Below, in pieces: positions 1-10,038 of a DNA stretch of 64,000 nt; position 1 is the first letter of the stretch; each line of letters begins with the position of its first letter. A model generated the notes under the pieces. It saw only the letters and a program-made list of their open reading frames with translations. It did no database searches and was not told the DNA's origin. A program made the position numbers and the translations under genes. This DNA is from an uncultured Sphingomonadales bacterium (GTDB lineage Bacteria; Pseudomonadota; Alphaproteobacteria; Sphingomonadales; Sphingomonadaceae): assembly GCA_937870585.1 (NCBI GenBank), contig CALMZE010000212.1, forward strand, positions 1-64,000, given 5' to 3'.

Positions 1-304
<304 letters not shown>

Positions 305-524
305 ATATTCGATAACCGGCTAGGCGGAATAGGCCCAGTCGGAAATCGCTCATTCAAGGAGCCATTCCTGCACAAATCATATTACGTAATGGATACGTGA
401 TAGGACATGTTTCAATCTCGACAGACGTGAGCCTGTCGGACTGTTGGAACGGCTAATTTGGTTACCCGAACACCCAACGCCTTGAAAACGTTGGATCCGG
501 GGCCGCCGCCCACATGTCCCTTCA

Positions 525-550
525 TCTATTTCAACAATGTCAAAGAGCGC
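525..550 (-). promoter_or_regulatory. rrn leader antitermination (boxA-like) element
   Basis: On the minus strand the sequence reads GCGCTCTTTGACATTGTTGA followed by AATAGA. The GCTCTTTGACATTGT core is the widely conserved boxA-type element in the leaders of alphaproteobacterial rRNA operons, and it sits about 220 bases upstream of the 16S 5' end in the correct orientation. The function, recruitment of NusB/S10-type antitermination factors, is from family knowledge. Confidence 0.7.
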
Positions 551-654
551 AAAATGCCGACACCGAATGTCACCCCGTTTTATGGGGGCTTACCCGGTAT
601 CTGCAATGTTGCGGAAGCGGCTGAACCGTTTGGCTCATCGCCGCGACAAGAGCT

Positions 655-683
655 CCTCTAAGGACGGCCTCGATTCGGGTCAA
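655..683 (-). promoter_or_regulatory. probable rRNA operon promoter
   Basis: On the minus strand a TTGACC -35 hexamer (678-683) and a TAGAGG -10-like hexamer (655-660) are separated by 17 bases. An AT-rich tract directly upstream (about 684-725) could act as an UP element. Position and orientation fit the 16S gene. The -10 is a weak match, so the exact start is uncertain. Confidence 0.5.
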
Positions 684-753
684 CAGCTATTTTCGATTCT
701 TTTCAGTTTTTTTGCAGTTTCGGCCAAAATCAGCTTTCGCGCTGCTCTGAACG

Positions 754-2487
754 TCACCGCGCAGGGGCCTCATTTTGGTCAGTAAGTGGCGGATTTGAGA
801 GCTTTTCAGGCGCAACTTTCCGCCAGGTCGGTGCCCGGCCGAGCGCCGCGAAGTAGTTGATCGTGAAGGTCATCGGATCCGCGTCCGGGTCGAGGAGTGT
901 CGGGCCATAGTTGGCCTTCAACGCTGCCGGGTCATAGCCCATAAGGGTCAGAATCGTCGGAAATACGCGGAAATGGCTCATTCCGTTGTGGTTCGTGGCC
1001 ACCGAATCGTTCCAGCGGAGTCGCGGAGAATCGGGACTGTCGATCACAACCAGCGGCACGGCGCCTTCCTCGGGGGCGGGTTCGTTGATGCAGTGTGTGG
1101 CTTTCCCCTCCTGTCCGCGCTCATGGAGATCCTGCCCATGATCGGAAGTATAGAGAATCACGGCACGCTTGGGATCGAGTCCCGCCAGCAGGCGATCAAA
1201 GAACGCCCCGGCGTTCCAGAGCATCGTGTTGCGATAGGCGTTGCGATAGCGTCGCCAATAATCAGCATTCCCATCAAAGTTGGCATGGACCGGCCCCATA
1301 TCCGTAATGTCCGCCATCTTCCCGCGATCAAGCACCGGCTGATAGCGCAGCAGCGGATCGGGGTATTTGTCCGCGACCGGGAAATGCCCCCCCACCTTGT
1401 TCACATAGATAAATTCGCGCACGCCATTATCGATCCGCGCCCGCACAAGGCGGGCCAGCTCCTGATCCCGGTCGCGCACCGGCACGTTTGGCAGCTGGAT
1501 AAAGTCCTCAATCTCGGCCCGCTCTTCGGGCGTTGCCAGATTCTGGAGTTCGCCGCCGGTCCGCTGCCCATCCATATAGACCGTGCGATACCCAGCCTTG
1601 CGGGCATAGGCCCAGACCGAGGGCCAGATCCGTGCAGCCAGCCGATAAGTTTCACGCGTACCGCCGAAGCGGAGCGTCTTGTTGCTCCCCGGGCTGCAAT
1701 TGGTGACCGAGGCCGCGATGCCATAATTGTGGATGGCGAGGCCTGCCCGCGTTTCCTTGAGGCCGGAGCGGACGCCATTTGCATTGTTGATGTCGAGATA
1801 ATTGCCCGCCACGCTTTCATCGACAAGCAGGACAATGTCTCCGTCGCCGCGTGGTGCCGTGGGCTGAAGCGTCACCGGCTGGCGTGCCTGCCCCGCTTCG
1901 GTCAGCGAGACCGCCCCCATGATCGAGGCGTGCGCAAGCGGCACAAACGGGGCTGGCAAAGCGCGTGCACCTTCACCCCCCCTTATATAGAGCATGACAG
2001 AGAGCAGCCCGAGCCCTGCAAGTGGCGCGCCGAGCGCGGCCCAGCCCGGCAGTCGCCATCCTTTGGGCGGAAGCAGCAATCCGATCAACAAGAGGAGCGC
2101 GACAGGCAGGCTCTTCCAGAGGACCGCACCATGCTGGGTCAGTGCGTCACCTGTGTCACCGCGCGAAGCGAGCATGGTTTCAAAAGCATTATAATCGAGC
2201 ACATGGCGCGTCGCCCATTCATAGCTTTGCAGAGCGATCGAGGCGCTCACAAGAATGAGCGCGACAATCACGCGGACAGACGTGCGGGGAATGAAGGCCG
2301 CCGCGCCTAGGCAGAGCGCCAACACACTATATAGGCCTATATAGAGAAGCAGACCGGCGGACAGCCCGAGCGAGCCGAACCGCTCTGCCATGGCCGCATG
2401 ATCACAGGCCAGATAGGCCAGCAGAAAACCAATCTTGATCCATTTGACCGGCATGGAACGCCCACTCCACAATGAGGCGTTGTTCAA
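754..2487 (-). CDS. membrane-anchored sulfatase/phosphoethanolamine-transferase-like protein
   Basis: 577 residues. The N-terminal 190 residues carry about five hydrophobic segments (for example around LLLYIGLYSVLALCLGAAAF and LPVALLLLIGLLL). The rest is an alkaline-phosphatase-superfamily domain: LLVDESV near residue 220 supplies the first metal-binding acidic residue, NCSPGSNKT carries the likely Ser/Thr nucleophile, and YTSDHGQDLHE holds the late metal ligands. This matches the EptA/CptA and LTA-synthase-like architecture, whose members transfer phosphoethanolamine or related groups to envelope lipids or glycans on the periplasmic side. Which substrate is used cannot be told. An internal start at 2454 (MPVKWIK) is equally possible. 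It is a single gene, transcribed towards the rRNA operon. Confidence 0.8.
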   Translation of the reverse strand: MNNASLWSGRSMPVKWIKIGFLLAYLACDHAAMAERFGSLGLSAGLLLYIGLYSVLALCLGAAAFIPRTSVRVIVALILVSASIALQSYEWATRHVLDYNAFETMLASRGDTGDALTQHGAVLWKSLPVALLLLIGLLLPPKGWRLPGWAALGAPLAGLGLLSVMLYIRGGEGARALPAPFVPLAHASIMGAVSLTEAGQARQPVTLQPTAPRGDGDIVLLVDESVAGNYLDINNANGVRSGLKETRAGLAIHNYGIAASVTNCSPGSNKTLRFGGTRETYRLAARIWPSVWAYARKAGYRTVYMDGQRTGGELQNLATPEERAEIEDFIQLPNVPVRDRDQELARLVRARIDNGVREFIYVNKVGGHFPVADKYPDPLLRYQPVLDRGKMADITDMGPVHANFDGNADYWRRYRNAYRNTMLWNAGAFFDRLLAGLDPKRAVILYTSDHGQDLHERGQEGKATHCINEPAPEEGAVPLVVIDSPDSPRLRWNDSVATNHNGMSHFRVFPTILTLMGYDPAALKANYGPTLLDPDADPMTFTINYFAALGRAPTWRKVAPEKLSNPPLTDQNEAPAR

Positions 2488-2602
2488 GACGCGCCTCCAC
2501 CAGCCTCGCTTTATATGGAAGAGCCCCTAAGCCCCGGTTAAGCAGATGCCGGGCGGCTCCCCTGCCCTAGCGTCAACGCAGCTGATCTGTTACCGGCAGC
2601 CT

Positions 2603-4873
2603 ATGCCAGAAACCCCTGCCAGCGCCGCCCGCAACATCCTCTCCGGTCTTCATGACGTGATGGCGTCACGCGCGTCGGTTCAGGCCAAGCTCAACCGGGT
2701 GGTGAATGTCATCGGTGAAGAGTTGAGAAGCGAAGTCTGCTCCATCTATCTCCGCCGCGAGGGGGTGCTGGAACTGTTCGCCACGCGCGGCTTGAAACAG
2801 GAAGCCGTTCACGTCACCAAGCTGGCATTGGGGGAAGGTCTGGTCGGCACGATTGCCGAGCAGATCGCCACGCTCAACCTCGACGAAGCCACCAGCCATC
2901 CCGATTTCGCCTATCGCCCTGAAACCGGCGAAGATTTGTTTCACAGCTTTGCGGGCGTGCCGATCATCCGCAAGGAAGATGCCGTGGGCGTACTCTGCGT
3001 CCAACATGCCGATCCGCGGCGCTATGAAGAAGTGGAGATAGAGGCGCTACAAACGGTTGCCATGGTGCTTTCTGAACTGATCGCCAATGCCGGGCTGATC
3101 GACAATGCGGAGCAGCGCGGCAACAAGGTGGCCATGGCGACTGCACAGCTGGTCAGCGGGCTCAAGCTTGTTGATGGCATGGCCGCAGGCGTGGCCGTGT
3201 TTCACCAGCCCCGCGTGACCATCGAACATACTGTTGCCGAAGACACCGAAGCCGAACGCCACCGGGTCTATGCCGCGTTCGACAAGATGCGCGAACAGAT
3301 TGAGCGCATGGCGAGCGAGGCCGAATTCGGCGTGGAAGGCGAGCATCGCGAAATCCTCGAAATGTACAAGATGTTCGCTTATGATGAAGGCTGGCGGCGG
3401 CGCATCAATGAAGCGATCGACAGTGGCCTGACAGCAGAAGCGGCTATAGAGCGCGTGCAGCAGCGCACCCGGATGCGGATGCGCCAGATCGACGATCCAT
3501 TGCTGGCAGACCGGATGCACGATCTGGAGGACATGTCCAACCGCCTGATCCGCATCGTTTCAGGCCAATTGGGCTCCGCCGCACAAAGCGGTTTGCGGCA
3601 GGACACAATTCTGATCGCCCGTAATCTCGGCCCTGCCGAGCTGCTGGAATATGACCGGCGGCGGTTGAAGGGCGTCATTCTGGAAGAAGGCTCGCTCACT
3701 GCACACGTCACCATCGTGGCCCGCGCCATGGGTGTGCCGATGCTGGGCCGGGTGCGCGATGTGCGGCGGCTGATCGGTGAAGGCGATGAAGTGCTGGTCA
3801 ACGCCAGCGAATCTTCGGCCTTTGTCCGCCCTACGCCTGCGATGGACGAGGCGTTCGAGGCGAAGCTTGCCGTCAGCCAGAAACGTCGCGCCGCCTATGC
3901 GGCGTTTCGGGACAAGGCACCCGTCACCAAGGATGGCCAGCGCGTCACTCTGTTCGTCAATGCCGGGCTCCGCGACGATGTGGCAGCCATCGATGTAACC
4001 GGCGCAGACGGCATCGGCCTGTTCCGCACCGAATTCCAGTTCCTCGTTTCCGCCACCATGCCGCAGCGCGAGCGCCAGCAAAGGCTTTACAAGGATGTTC
4101 TGGAAGCCGCTGGTGACAAGCCGGTAGTGTTCCGCACCGTGGACATTGGCGGGGACAAGGCGCTCCCTTATCTGCGTGTCTCTGAAGAAGAGGAAGAGAA
4201 TCCCGCCATGGGCTGGCGCGCTATCCGCCTTGCCATGGAACGCGATGGCCTGATGAAGGTGCAGGCGCGCGCGCTGATCGAAGCGGCAGCGGGGCGCACA
4301 CTGCATGTCATGTTCCCGATGATTTCCGAACCTTGGGAGTTTGACGATGCCAAGGCTCTGTTTGAATCGCAATGCGCCTGGGTGAAGCGTGTCGGCAAGC
4401 AGCCCCCGCGCTGCGTACGCTATGGGACCATGCTCGAAGTGCCGGCCTTGGCCGAACAGCTCGACATTCTGTTGCCTAAGGTCGACTTCCTCTCAATTGG
4501 CACCAACGACCTGACCCAGTTCCTGTTCGCAGCAGACCGGGCCAACCCCAAGCTGGCCGAACGCTATGACTGGCTCAGCCCGTCCATCCTCCGCTTCCTC
4601 AAGCGCGTGTCAGACGCAGCGCGTGCAGCAAATGTGCCCGTGACGGTCTGTGGCGAAATGGGCGGGCGTTCGCTAGAAGCCATTGCGCTGATCGCATTGG
4701 GAATCGACCGACTCTCGGTGACACCGGCAGCAGTCGGCCCGCTCAAGTCGATGCTGGCCACGCTCGACGCCTCGGCAGCGACCGCCATGATGCAGGACAT
4801 ATTGGCTCGCCCGCCAGCTTCCGTGCGCGCGGTCTTGTCCGATTGGGCAGAAGCGCAGAAAATCGAACTTTAG
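2603..4873 (+). CDS. ptsP: phosphoenolpyruvate-protein phosphotransferase PtsP (nitrogen PTS enzyme I)
   Basis: 756 residues from the chosen start; the open frame extends 19 codons upstream, but MPETPASAARNILSGLHDVM resembles the usual start of the family. Domains in order: GAF sensor (about 1-150), enzyme I N-terminal helical region, a swivelling phosphohistidine domain with the active His in GSLTAHVTIVARAMGVP, and the C-terminal PEP-binding TIM barrel (FRTEFQFL, GTNDLTQFLFAADR, and the catalytic Cys in VCGEMGG). It takes phosphate from PEP and feeds NPr and EIIA-Ntr, linking carbon/nitrogen state to regulation. It is cytoplasmic. It is a stand-alone gene here. Confidence 0.93.
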   Translation: MPETPASAARNILSGLHDVMASRASVQAKLNRVVNVIGEELRSEVCSIYLRREGVLELFATRGLKQEAVHVTKLALGEGLVGTIAEQIATLNLDEATSHPDFAYRPETGEDLFHSFAGVPIIRKEDAVGVLCVQHADPRRYEEVEIEALQTVAMVLSELIANAGLIDNAEQRGNKVAMATAQLVSGLKLVDGMAAGVAVFHQPRVTIEHTVAEDTEAERHRVYAAFDKMREQIERMASEAEFGVEGEHREILEMYKMFAYDEGWRRRINEAIDSGLTAEAAIERVQQRTRMRMRQIDDPLLADRMHDLEDMSNRLIRIVSGQLGSAAQSGLRQDTILIARNLGPAELLEYDRRRLKGVILEEGSLTAHVTIVARAMGVPMLGRVRDVRRLIGEGDEVLVNASESSAFVRPTPAMDEAFEAKLAVSQKRRAAYAAFRDKAPVTKDGQRVTLFVNAGLRDDVAAIDVTGADGIGLFRTEFQFLVSATMPQRERQQRLYKDVLEAAGDKPVVFRTVDIGGDKALPYLRVSEEEEENPAMGWRAIRLAMERDGLMKVQARALIEAAAGRTLHVMFPMISEPWEFDDAKALFESQCAWVKRVGKQPPRCVRYGTMLEVPALAEQLDILLPKVDFLSIGTNDLTQFLFAADRANPKLAERYDWLSPSILRFLKRVSDAARAANVPVTVCGEMGGRSLEAIALIALGIDRLSVTPAAVGPLKSMLATLDASAATAMMQDILARPPASVRAVLSDWAEAQKIEL

Positions 4874-5097
4874 GGCTCTTGGGGAGTTGGAATCAGAGCC
4901 TTTTAATTCGCTTGTCAGTGGCATGGTCCATCGATTCATTGGCGGCATCGTGCAGACCTGCCGCGTTCCCGCCTCCCCGGAGCAAGGGAATTGCCCGCGG
5001 ACATGACCTGTGACAGCGATTGGTTGTGATCGGCGAGTCCTGAGCCTAGTATTGCGCAAATCATAAGAATTTCGTCGCATGAGGAGCGGGATGCACA

Positions 5098-6723
5098 ATG
5101 GAGAGCGGGTTCGACCATATCATTGTAGGCGGTGGCGTGGCCGGGTGCATTCTCGCCAACCGGCTGAGCGCCGACCTTGCGAACCGCGTCCTCCTGCTTG
5201 AAGCCGGTGGGCGCGATAACAGCCCGTTGATCCGCGCGCCGGGCGGATTGCTGCCCATCATGATGTCCGGCCGCTTCGCTTGGCCCTTCCTCTCCGCGCC
5301 GCAAGCCCATCTCGACAATCGCGTGCTCTATCTGCCGCGCGGCAAGGTGCTGGGCGGAGGTTCCTCAATCAACGGCATGACTTATGATCGCGGGATGCAC
5401 AGTGATTATGATCGCTGGGCACAGGCGGGCAATCGTGGCTGGTCGTTTGCTGATGTCCTCCCCTATTTCCGCAAGCTGGAGTGTTTCGGCCCGGTTGATG
5501 ACGCATGGCACGGGCAGGATGGCCCCATCCGTGTGACGCGCGCCGGGCAGGATCATCCCTTTGCACGTGCCTTTGTTGAGGCGGGGCAGCAAGCTGGCTA
5601 TCCCTTTTGCGCAGATTTCAACGGGGCACATCGTGAGGGCTTCGGCCCGGTTGATCTCACAATTGGCGATGGCGTTCGCTCCAGCGCGGCTTCGGCCTAT
5701 CTGACCCCTGTTCGCAATCGCTCCAATTTGCGCGTCATCACGCACGCGCATGTTCGGCGCATCCTGTTTGAAGGCACGCGTGCGACCGGCGTGGCGTGGC
5801 GCGCCGAAGGGGCCGAGCATCAGGCCAGCGCCCGGCGCGAGGTGATTTTGAGCGCAGGCGCCATCAAGACACCGCAACTGCTGATGCTCTCCGGCATCGG
5901 CCCCGCCGCCCATCTGCTCGATCAGGGGCTGTTTCCGCTCATTGACCTGCCGGGCGTCGGAGAGAATTTGCAGGATCATCTTGCCACCCATGTGAAGCAC
6001 AAGGCGAGCCAGCCGCTTTCCATGCTGCGCTATCTCAACCCGATGCGTGGGGCTGTGGCAATGGGCCAATATCTGCTGTTCAAGACCGGACCGCTCGCTG
6101 ACCCCGGCATGTCGGTGGCGGCGTTCGTGAAATCCGACCCCGTGCTGGATGAGCCTGACATCAAGATGCTGCTTGTCATGGCGTTGTTTGCGCAAAATGG
6201 CCGCAAAATGATTCCGCAGCACGGCTTTTACGCACATATCAACGTGGCGCGCCCCGAAGCGCGGGGCCGCGTGATGCTCACCTCTCCCGATCCTGATGCA
6301 CCGCCGCTGATCGACCAGAATTACAATGGCACCGAACGCGACCGGCGGGTGATGCGCGAAGGCATTCGCATCGCACGGCGTGTGTTTGCGCAGTCCGCAT
6401 TTGATGACCTGCGCGCGGAAGAACTCGCCCCCGGCCCCGATGTGCAGAGCGATGACGCACTCGACCATTATGTCCGCACCAGTGCCGAGGCCGATTATCA
6501 TTCGATCGGCACGGCGCGTATGGGGAGCGACCCGATGGCCGTGGTGGATGATCAGTTGCGCGTGCGCGGCGCACAAGGCCTGCGCGTTGTCGATGCTTCG
6601 ATCATGCCGCATCTGCCCGGCGGGAACACCGCCATCCCTGTCGCCATGATTGCAGAGAAAGCTGCCGACATGATCTTGGGGCATCCGCCGCTGCCCACCG
6701 AAACACCGGATGGAGCCCGCTGA
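5098..6723 (+). CDS. GMC-family FAD-dependent oxidoreductase (choline dehydrogenase-like)
   Basis: 541 residues, the usual family length. The N-terminal dinucleotide-binding motif is IIVGGGVAGC followed by LLLEAGG. The GMC signatures PRGKVLGGGSSING and SAGAIKTPQLLMLSGIGPA are present, and the C-terminus has DASIMPHLPGGNTAIP, which contains the conserved active-site His/Asn region. It oxidises an alcohol to an aldehyde with FAD; the substrate is unknown. Its stop overlaps the start of the next gene (TGATG), so it is translationally coupled to a zinc alcohol dehydrogenase. The pair suggests sequential or alternative oxidation of alcohols. No signal peptide is seen. Confidence 0.9.
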   Translation: MESGFDHIIVGGGVAGCILANRLSADLANRVLLLEAGGRDNSPLIRAPGGLLPIMMSGRFAWPFLSAPQAHLDNRVLYLPRGKVLGGGSSINGMTYDRGMHSDYDRWAQAGNRGWSFADVLPYFRKLECFGPVDDAWHGQDGPIRVTRAGQDHPFARAFVEAGQQAGYPFCADFNGAHREGFGPVDLTIGDGVRSSAASAYLTPVRNRSNLRVITHAHVRRILFEGTRATGVAWRAEGAEHQASARREVILSAGAIKTPQLLMLSGIGPAAHLLDQGLFPLIDLPGVGENLQDHLATHVKHKASQPLSMLRYLNPMRGAVAMGQYLLFKTGPLADPGMSVAAFVKSDPVLDEPDIKMLLVMALFAQNGRKMIPQHGFYAHINVARPEARGRVMLTSPDPDAPPLIDQNYNGTERDRRVMREGIRIARRVFAQSAFDDLRAEELAPGPDVQSDDALDHYVRTSAEADYHSIGTARMGSDPMAVVDDQLRVRGAQGLRVVDASIMPHLPGGNTAIPVAMIAEKAADMILGHPPLPTETPDGAR

Positions 6724-7823
6724 TGCTGAGCGTTGAAGCTATGGTGTGCCACGCAGCCGGAGCGCCGTTGGTGCGCGAAATGCTCGACCTCGCCCCGCCT
6801 CAGGGCGACGAGGTACTGATCGAAATCATGGCGAGCGGGCTGTGCCACACTGATCTCAGCCAGATCGAGGGCAAGGCCGCCCCCTACCCCTTTCCGGTCG
6901 TGGTTGGCCATGAGGGCGCAGGCATCGTCCGCGCGTGCGGGCCGAATGTCTCCAGCCTGAGCGTGGGCGATCATGTCGTGCCGCTGGGCATTGGCGAATG
7001 CGGCGTGTGCTCGCCCTGCCTGTCTGGCAAGACCAACATGTGCGAGGCGTTTCTGGCAGACATGGCCGCGCCCGTCACGCGGTTCAGCCTCAACGGCCAG
7101 CCCGTATCATCCTATACCGGGCTGGGGACGCTCGCCCGCTTCATCGTGGTGCGCGAACAGAATGCCGCGCGGATCAGGCGCGATGTGCCCTTCCATCTCG
7201 CCTGCACGATTGGCTGCGCGGTTGCGACAGGCGTGGGGGCCGCGCTCCATACCGCGCATGTGGCCAAAGGGGAGAGTGTCGCCGTGTTCGGGCTCGGTGG
7301 CATCGGCCTCAACGTGGTGCAAGGCGCGCGGCTGGCGGGTGCCACGCAGATCATCGGCGTGGACCGCAATCCGGCACGCGGTGAACAGGCGCGCGTCTTT
7401 GGCCTCACCGATTTCGTTGATCCAGCAAAAGGCGACGCAGTGGACCAAATCCGATCCCTCAGCGGTGGCGGCGTGCATCACGCTTTCGAATGCGTGGGCC
7501 ATGCCGGGCTGATGGCGCAGGCACTTGAAGCGACGCGGATCGGCTGCGGCTGTTGCACCGTGCTCGGCGTGCCGCCCGATGGCGAAACGATGGCGATCAT
7601 CCCCTTCACGCTGCAACTGGGCCGCACGGTGAAGGGCAGTTTCATGGGCAATATGAAAGGCCGCAGTCAGGTGCCAGGCCTGCTTGATCTCTACGCAGAG
7701 AGCCGCCTGGAACTGGACGCGCTCGTCACCCACCGCCTGCCGCTGAGCGCGGTCAATCAGGGCTTTGCGCTGATGAAGTCAGGCGATGGGCTCCGCATCG
7801 TTGTGGAAGCTGCGCCGGATTGA
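6723..7823 (+). CDS. zinc-dependent alcohol dehydrogenase (class III/benzyl-alcohol type)
   Basis: 366 residues. The catalytic zinc ligand motif is GLCHTDL, followed by VVGHEGAG. The structural zinc site has the four-cysteine pattern CGVCSPCLSGKTNMC. The Rossmann motif is VFGLGGIGLN. Length and motifs fit the MDR-family NAD-dependent alcohol dehydrogenases related to class III and aryl-alcohol dehydrogenases. It starts on the last base of the preceding GMC oxidoreductase stop codon. The alternative start MVCHAAG is six codons downstream. Confidence 0.9.
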   Translation: MLSVEAMVCHAAGAPLVREMLDLAPPQGDEVLIEIMASGLCHTDLSQIEGKAAPYPFPVVVGHEGAGIVRACGPNVSSLSVGDHVVPLGIGECGVCSPCLSGKTNMCEAFLADMAAPVTRFSLNGQPVSSYTGLGTLARFIVVREQNAARIRRDVPFHLACTIGCAVATGVGAALHTAHVAKGESVAVFGLGGIGLNVVQGARLAGATQIIGVDRNPARGEQARVFGLTDFVDPAKGDAVDQIRSLSGGGVHHAFECVGHAGLMAQALEATRIGCGCCTVLGVPPDGETMAIIPFTLQLGRTVKGSFMGNMKGRSQVPGLLDLYAESRLELDALVTHRLPLSAVNQGFALMKSGDGLRIVVEAAPD

Positions 7824-7828
7824 GCCTC

Positions 7829-7880
7829 GGAGCGCAATATCATTTGCAGAAATGACCTGCGCTCCGGCCTTGCGCCGGAG
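7829..7880. terminator. stem-loops between convergent genes
   Basis: Two overlapping inverted repeats follow the alcohol dehydrogenase stop: GGAGCGCA (7829-7836) with TGCGCTCC (7858-7865), and CTCCGGC (7862-7868) with GCCGGAG (7874-7880). The neighbouring genes converge here, so a bidirectional terminator is plausible. There is no clear T-tract. Confidence 0.4.
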
Positions 7881-8022
7881 TCCTGCGAGAGTTCGACAAA
7901 CAAGACCTTATTGCGCCCCGAATTGTTTGGTCGCGGCCATCTGTGGCCCCTTCTGTCAACGCAGTCGAAGCCGTGAATGGTGAATCTTGCGCCCATTCCA
8001 TATGCCCCGCGGGTGCGGAGGA

Positions 8023-8907
8023 TCAACCCCGCGCTGCGGTTCGGGCAACTGCACTGGCAATCGTCTCCACCAGTTCGAGAGGCAGATCGTGCCCCATGCC
8101 AGGGATGGTGAGCAGCTCCGCGCCCTTGATGGCAGCTGCCGTATCTTGCCCGCCTTCCAGCGGCACCAGCGGATCGGCTTCACCGTGGACCACCAGTGTC
8201 GGCGCAGTCACCGCCGCCAGCCGCGCGCGCCGGTCTCCATTGGCGACCACAGCCGCCATTTGCCGCATCGTTCCAAAAGGCGAGAAGCTGCGCTCCAGAT
8301 CGGCGCGGACGCGGCTGCGCAGGCGCTCCTCCTGTGCCGGATAGCCGGGGCTGCCGATGATCCGTGCTGCATTGACGCCAAAGGCCACCAGCGTATCTGC
8401 GTCTGCGCTGGTCGGGCGGCTGGTCAGCACGGCCATGGCTTCGGGCTTGGCCGGGGGCAGATCGCGATTGCCCGTTGTGGACATGATCGAGGTCAGCGTC
8501 CGCACCCGCTCCGGATGGTGGATGGCGATCAGCTGCGCGATCATCCCACCCATCGAGGCTCCCACGATATGGGTCTTGTCCACGCCCAGCGCATCAAGCA
8601 CGCCCACCCCGTCTGCGGCCATATCATCCAGTGAATAGGCGATATTTGGCGTTTGGCCGCCCATCAGCGCGCCCATGATCGCCATCATGTCTGGCACGCC
8701 CGCATCATCGAACTTCTGGCTGAGGCCGACATCGCGATTATCATAGCGGATCACGAAGAAGCCTCGCGCCACCAGCGCATCGACCAGTTCAATCGGCCAC
8801 AGCGTCAATTGCGCGCCCAACCCCATCACCAGCAGGATCGCCGGATCAGCCTTATTGCCATAGGTCTCGGCTTCAATCGTGATGCCATTGGCGGTGATTG
8901 CAGTCAT
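8023..8907 (-). CDS. alpha/beta-fold hydrolase
   Basis: 294 residues with the order of a classical alpha/beta hydrolase: oxyanion-hole region LLVMGLGAQ, the RYDNRDVGLS strand-loop, nucleophile elbow GASMGG (Ser) and a late catalytic His in GMGHDLP, with an Asp in HGEADPLVP. It resembles aclacinomycin-methylesterase/3-oxoadipate-enol-lactonase-like hydrolases, but the substrate cannot be assigned. No signal peptide. Transcribed alone, 61 bases downstream of the next gene on the same strand. Confidence 0.85.
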   Translation of the reverse strand: MTAITANGITIEAETYGNKADPAILLVMGLGAQLTLWPIELVDALVARGFFVIRYDNRDVGLSQKFDDAGVPDMMAIMGALMGGQTPNIAYSLDDMAADGVGVLDALGVDKTHIVGASMGGMIAQLIAIHHPERVRTLTSIMSTTGNRDLPPAKPEAMAVLTSRPTSADADTLVAFGVNAARIIGSPGYPAQEERLRSRVRADLERSFSPFGTMRQMAAVVANGDRRARLAAVTAPTLVVHGEADPLVPLEGGQDTAAAIKGAELLTIPGMGHDLPLELVETIASAVARTAARG

Positions 8908-8968
8908 TTCTCTCTCCCCGAGTTTTTAAGAGTTTTGCAGCGAACACGCGGCGGGCGCAACGCCCTCG

Positions 8969-9577
8969 TCAGCGAGAATAGGCGGGGATAGACCAGCCGC
9001 GCACAATCGCCAGTGCCCGCAGCGCGAATCCAGCGCTCGCGGCGAGGCCTGCTGCGGGGAAAATGGCCAAGCCCCATGCTGCCAAAATGACGAAAAGCCC
9101 AGCGGACAAGGCCGCCGCCGTCACATAAAGTTCAGGACGGAGCAGGATTGACGGTTCTCCCGCCAGCACGTCACGGATGATGCCGCCCACACATGCCGTA
9201 ATCACACCCATCATGACGGCAGGCAAAGGCGGCACGCCCAGCGCCAGCGCCTTGGAGGCCCCGAACACCGCATAAACGGCCAGCCCGGCAGCATCGAACC
9301 AGTCAAGCGCCCGACCGCGCCACAGATGCGCAGGAGACAGCCAGATCAGCACCGTGGTGGCAAGAATGACGGCAGGCACCAAGGTGTCATGAACCCAGAA
9401 GACTGGCGCGCCGATCAGCAAATCGCGCACTGTGCCGCCGCCCGTGCCGGTCACCAGCGCAAAGAAGATGAAGGTGACAAAAGTCTGCCGCCGCTGCGCC
9501 GCCGCCAGCGCACCGGACGCGGCGAAAACAGCCGTACCAACCAGATCAAACCAGAGCGGAAGTTCAAGCGGAGCCAT
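8969..9577 (-). CDS. TRIC-family (UPF0126/YicG-like) membrane protein
   Basis: 202 residues, about seven hydrophobic segments. The two family repeats are visible as GTGGGTVRDLLIG (about 50) and GGIIRDVLAGEPSILL (about 130), each a Gly-rich kink followed by Arg-Asp. Bacterial homologues of trimeric intracellular cation channels have this arrangement and conduct monovalent cations in the inner membrane. The role in this bacterium is unknown. The start MAPLELPLWFDLVG is typical of the family. Confidence 0.85.
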   Translation of the reverse strand: MAPLELPLWFDLVGTAVFAASGALAAAQRRQTFVTFIFFALVTGTGGGTVRDLLIGAPVFWVHDTLVPAVILATTVLIWLSPAHLWRGRALDWFDAAGLAVYAVFGASKALALGVPPLPAVMMGVITACVGGIIRDVLAGEPSILLRPELYVTAAALSAGLFVILAAWGLAIFPAAGLAASAGFALRALAIVRGWSIPAYSR

Positions 9578-9613
9578 GCCACGCGGCTTAGCCGTTTTGA
9601 GTGGACAGGGGAA

Positions 9614-9991
9614 TCAATCCTGCGAAATGCTCAGATTATTGCCATCGGGATCAAGGAACCACGCAATCTTGGTGCGGCCATCCGGGGCTTCCCAGATGCC
9701 GTCTGCTGTTTGCCCGAAGCCCTCATAAATCTGGAACGCCACGCCCTTGGCCTTCATCGCGGCCACGGTTGCGGACACATCCGACACATCCCATCCCAAT
9801 ATGGTGTGCGGACTGGGCGTATGATCTGCAATCGGCACAATCCGCAGTGGCACGCCGTTCAGATCAAATTCCTCTGCATATTCGTCCGCACCGGTGTGGG
9901 TCAGGCCCAGCACATCGCGGTAAAAGGCCTTGGCCTTTTCGCGGTCGCGTGTGAAAAGAAAGGTAACGGGGGTGCAACGGGCAAGCGGCAT
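9614..9991 (-). CDS. VOC-family (glyoxalase/bleomycin-resistance fold) protein
   Basis: 125 residues from MPLARCTPV, chosen because GGGAGG lies upstream at ribosome-binding distance; eight more codons are open upstream. The sequence RDREKAKAFYRDVLGL and the end IAWFLDPDGNNLSI are classic vicinal-oxygen-chelate signatures, with two beta-alpha-beta-beta-beta units. Members bind a divalent metal and act as lyases, dioxygenases or binding proteins. No specific function can be given. It is divergent from the DUF3237 gene, with 47 bases between starts. Confidence 0.85.
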   Translation of the reverse strand: MPLARCTPVTFLFTRDREKAKAFYRDVLGLTHTGADEYAEEFDLNGVPLRIVPIADHTPSPHTILGWDVSDVSATVAAMKAKGVAFQIYEGFGQTADGIWEAPDGRTKIAWFLDPDGNNLSISQD

Positions 9992-10038
9992 CGGGGCCTC
10001 CCTCAATGATTTCAATCAGACTGGCGAGAAAGCAAAAC

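Larger units (their letters stand above)
305..753 (-). other. rRNA leader and upstream region, no protein gene
   Basis: This stretch separates the 16S gene from the next coding region. Read on the minus strand it holds, in order, an AT-rich tract (about 684-725), a likely sigma-70 promoter (655-683), an antitermination box (525-550) and the remaining leader down to the 16S 5' end. Small open frames on the plus strand here show no domain or convincing start and are treated as chance. Confidence 0.75.

Noticed and set aside
973..2310. Long plus-strand open frame of 445 codons opposite the sulfatase-like gene
   Set aside because: Composition is that of an antisense shadow (His, Arg and Pro rich, no domain), and the minus-strand frame has clear family motifs.
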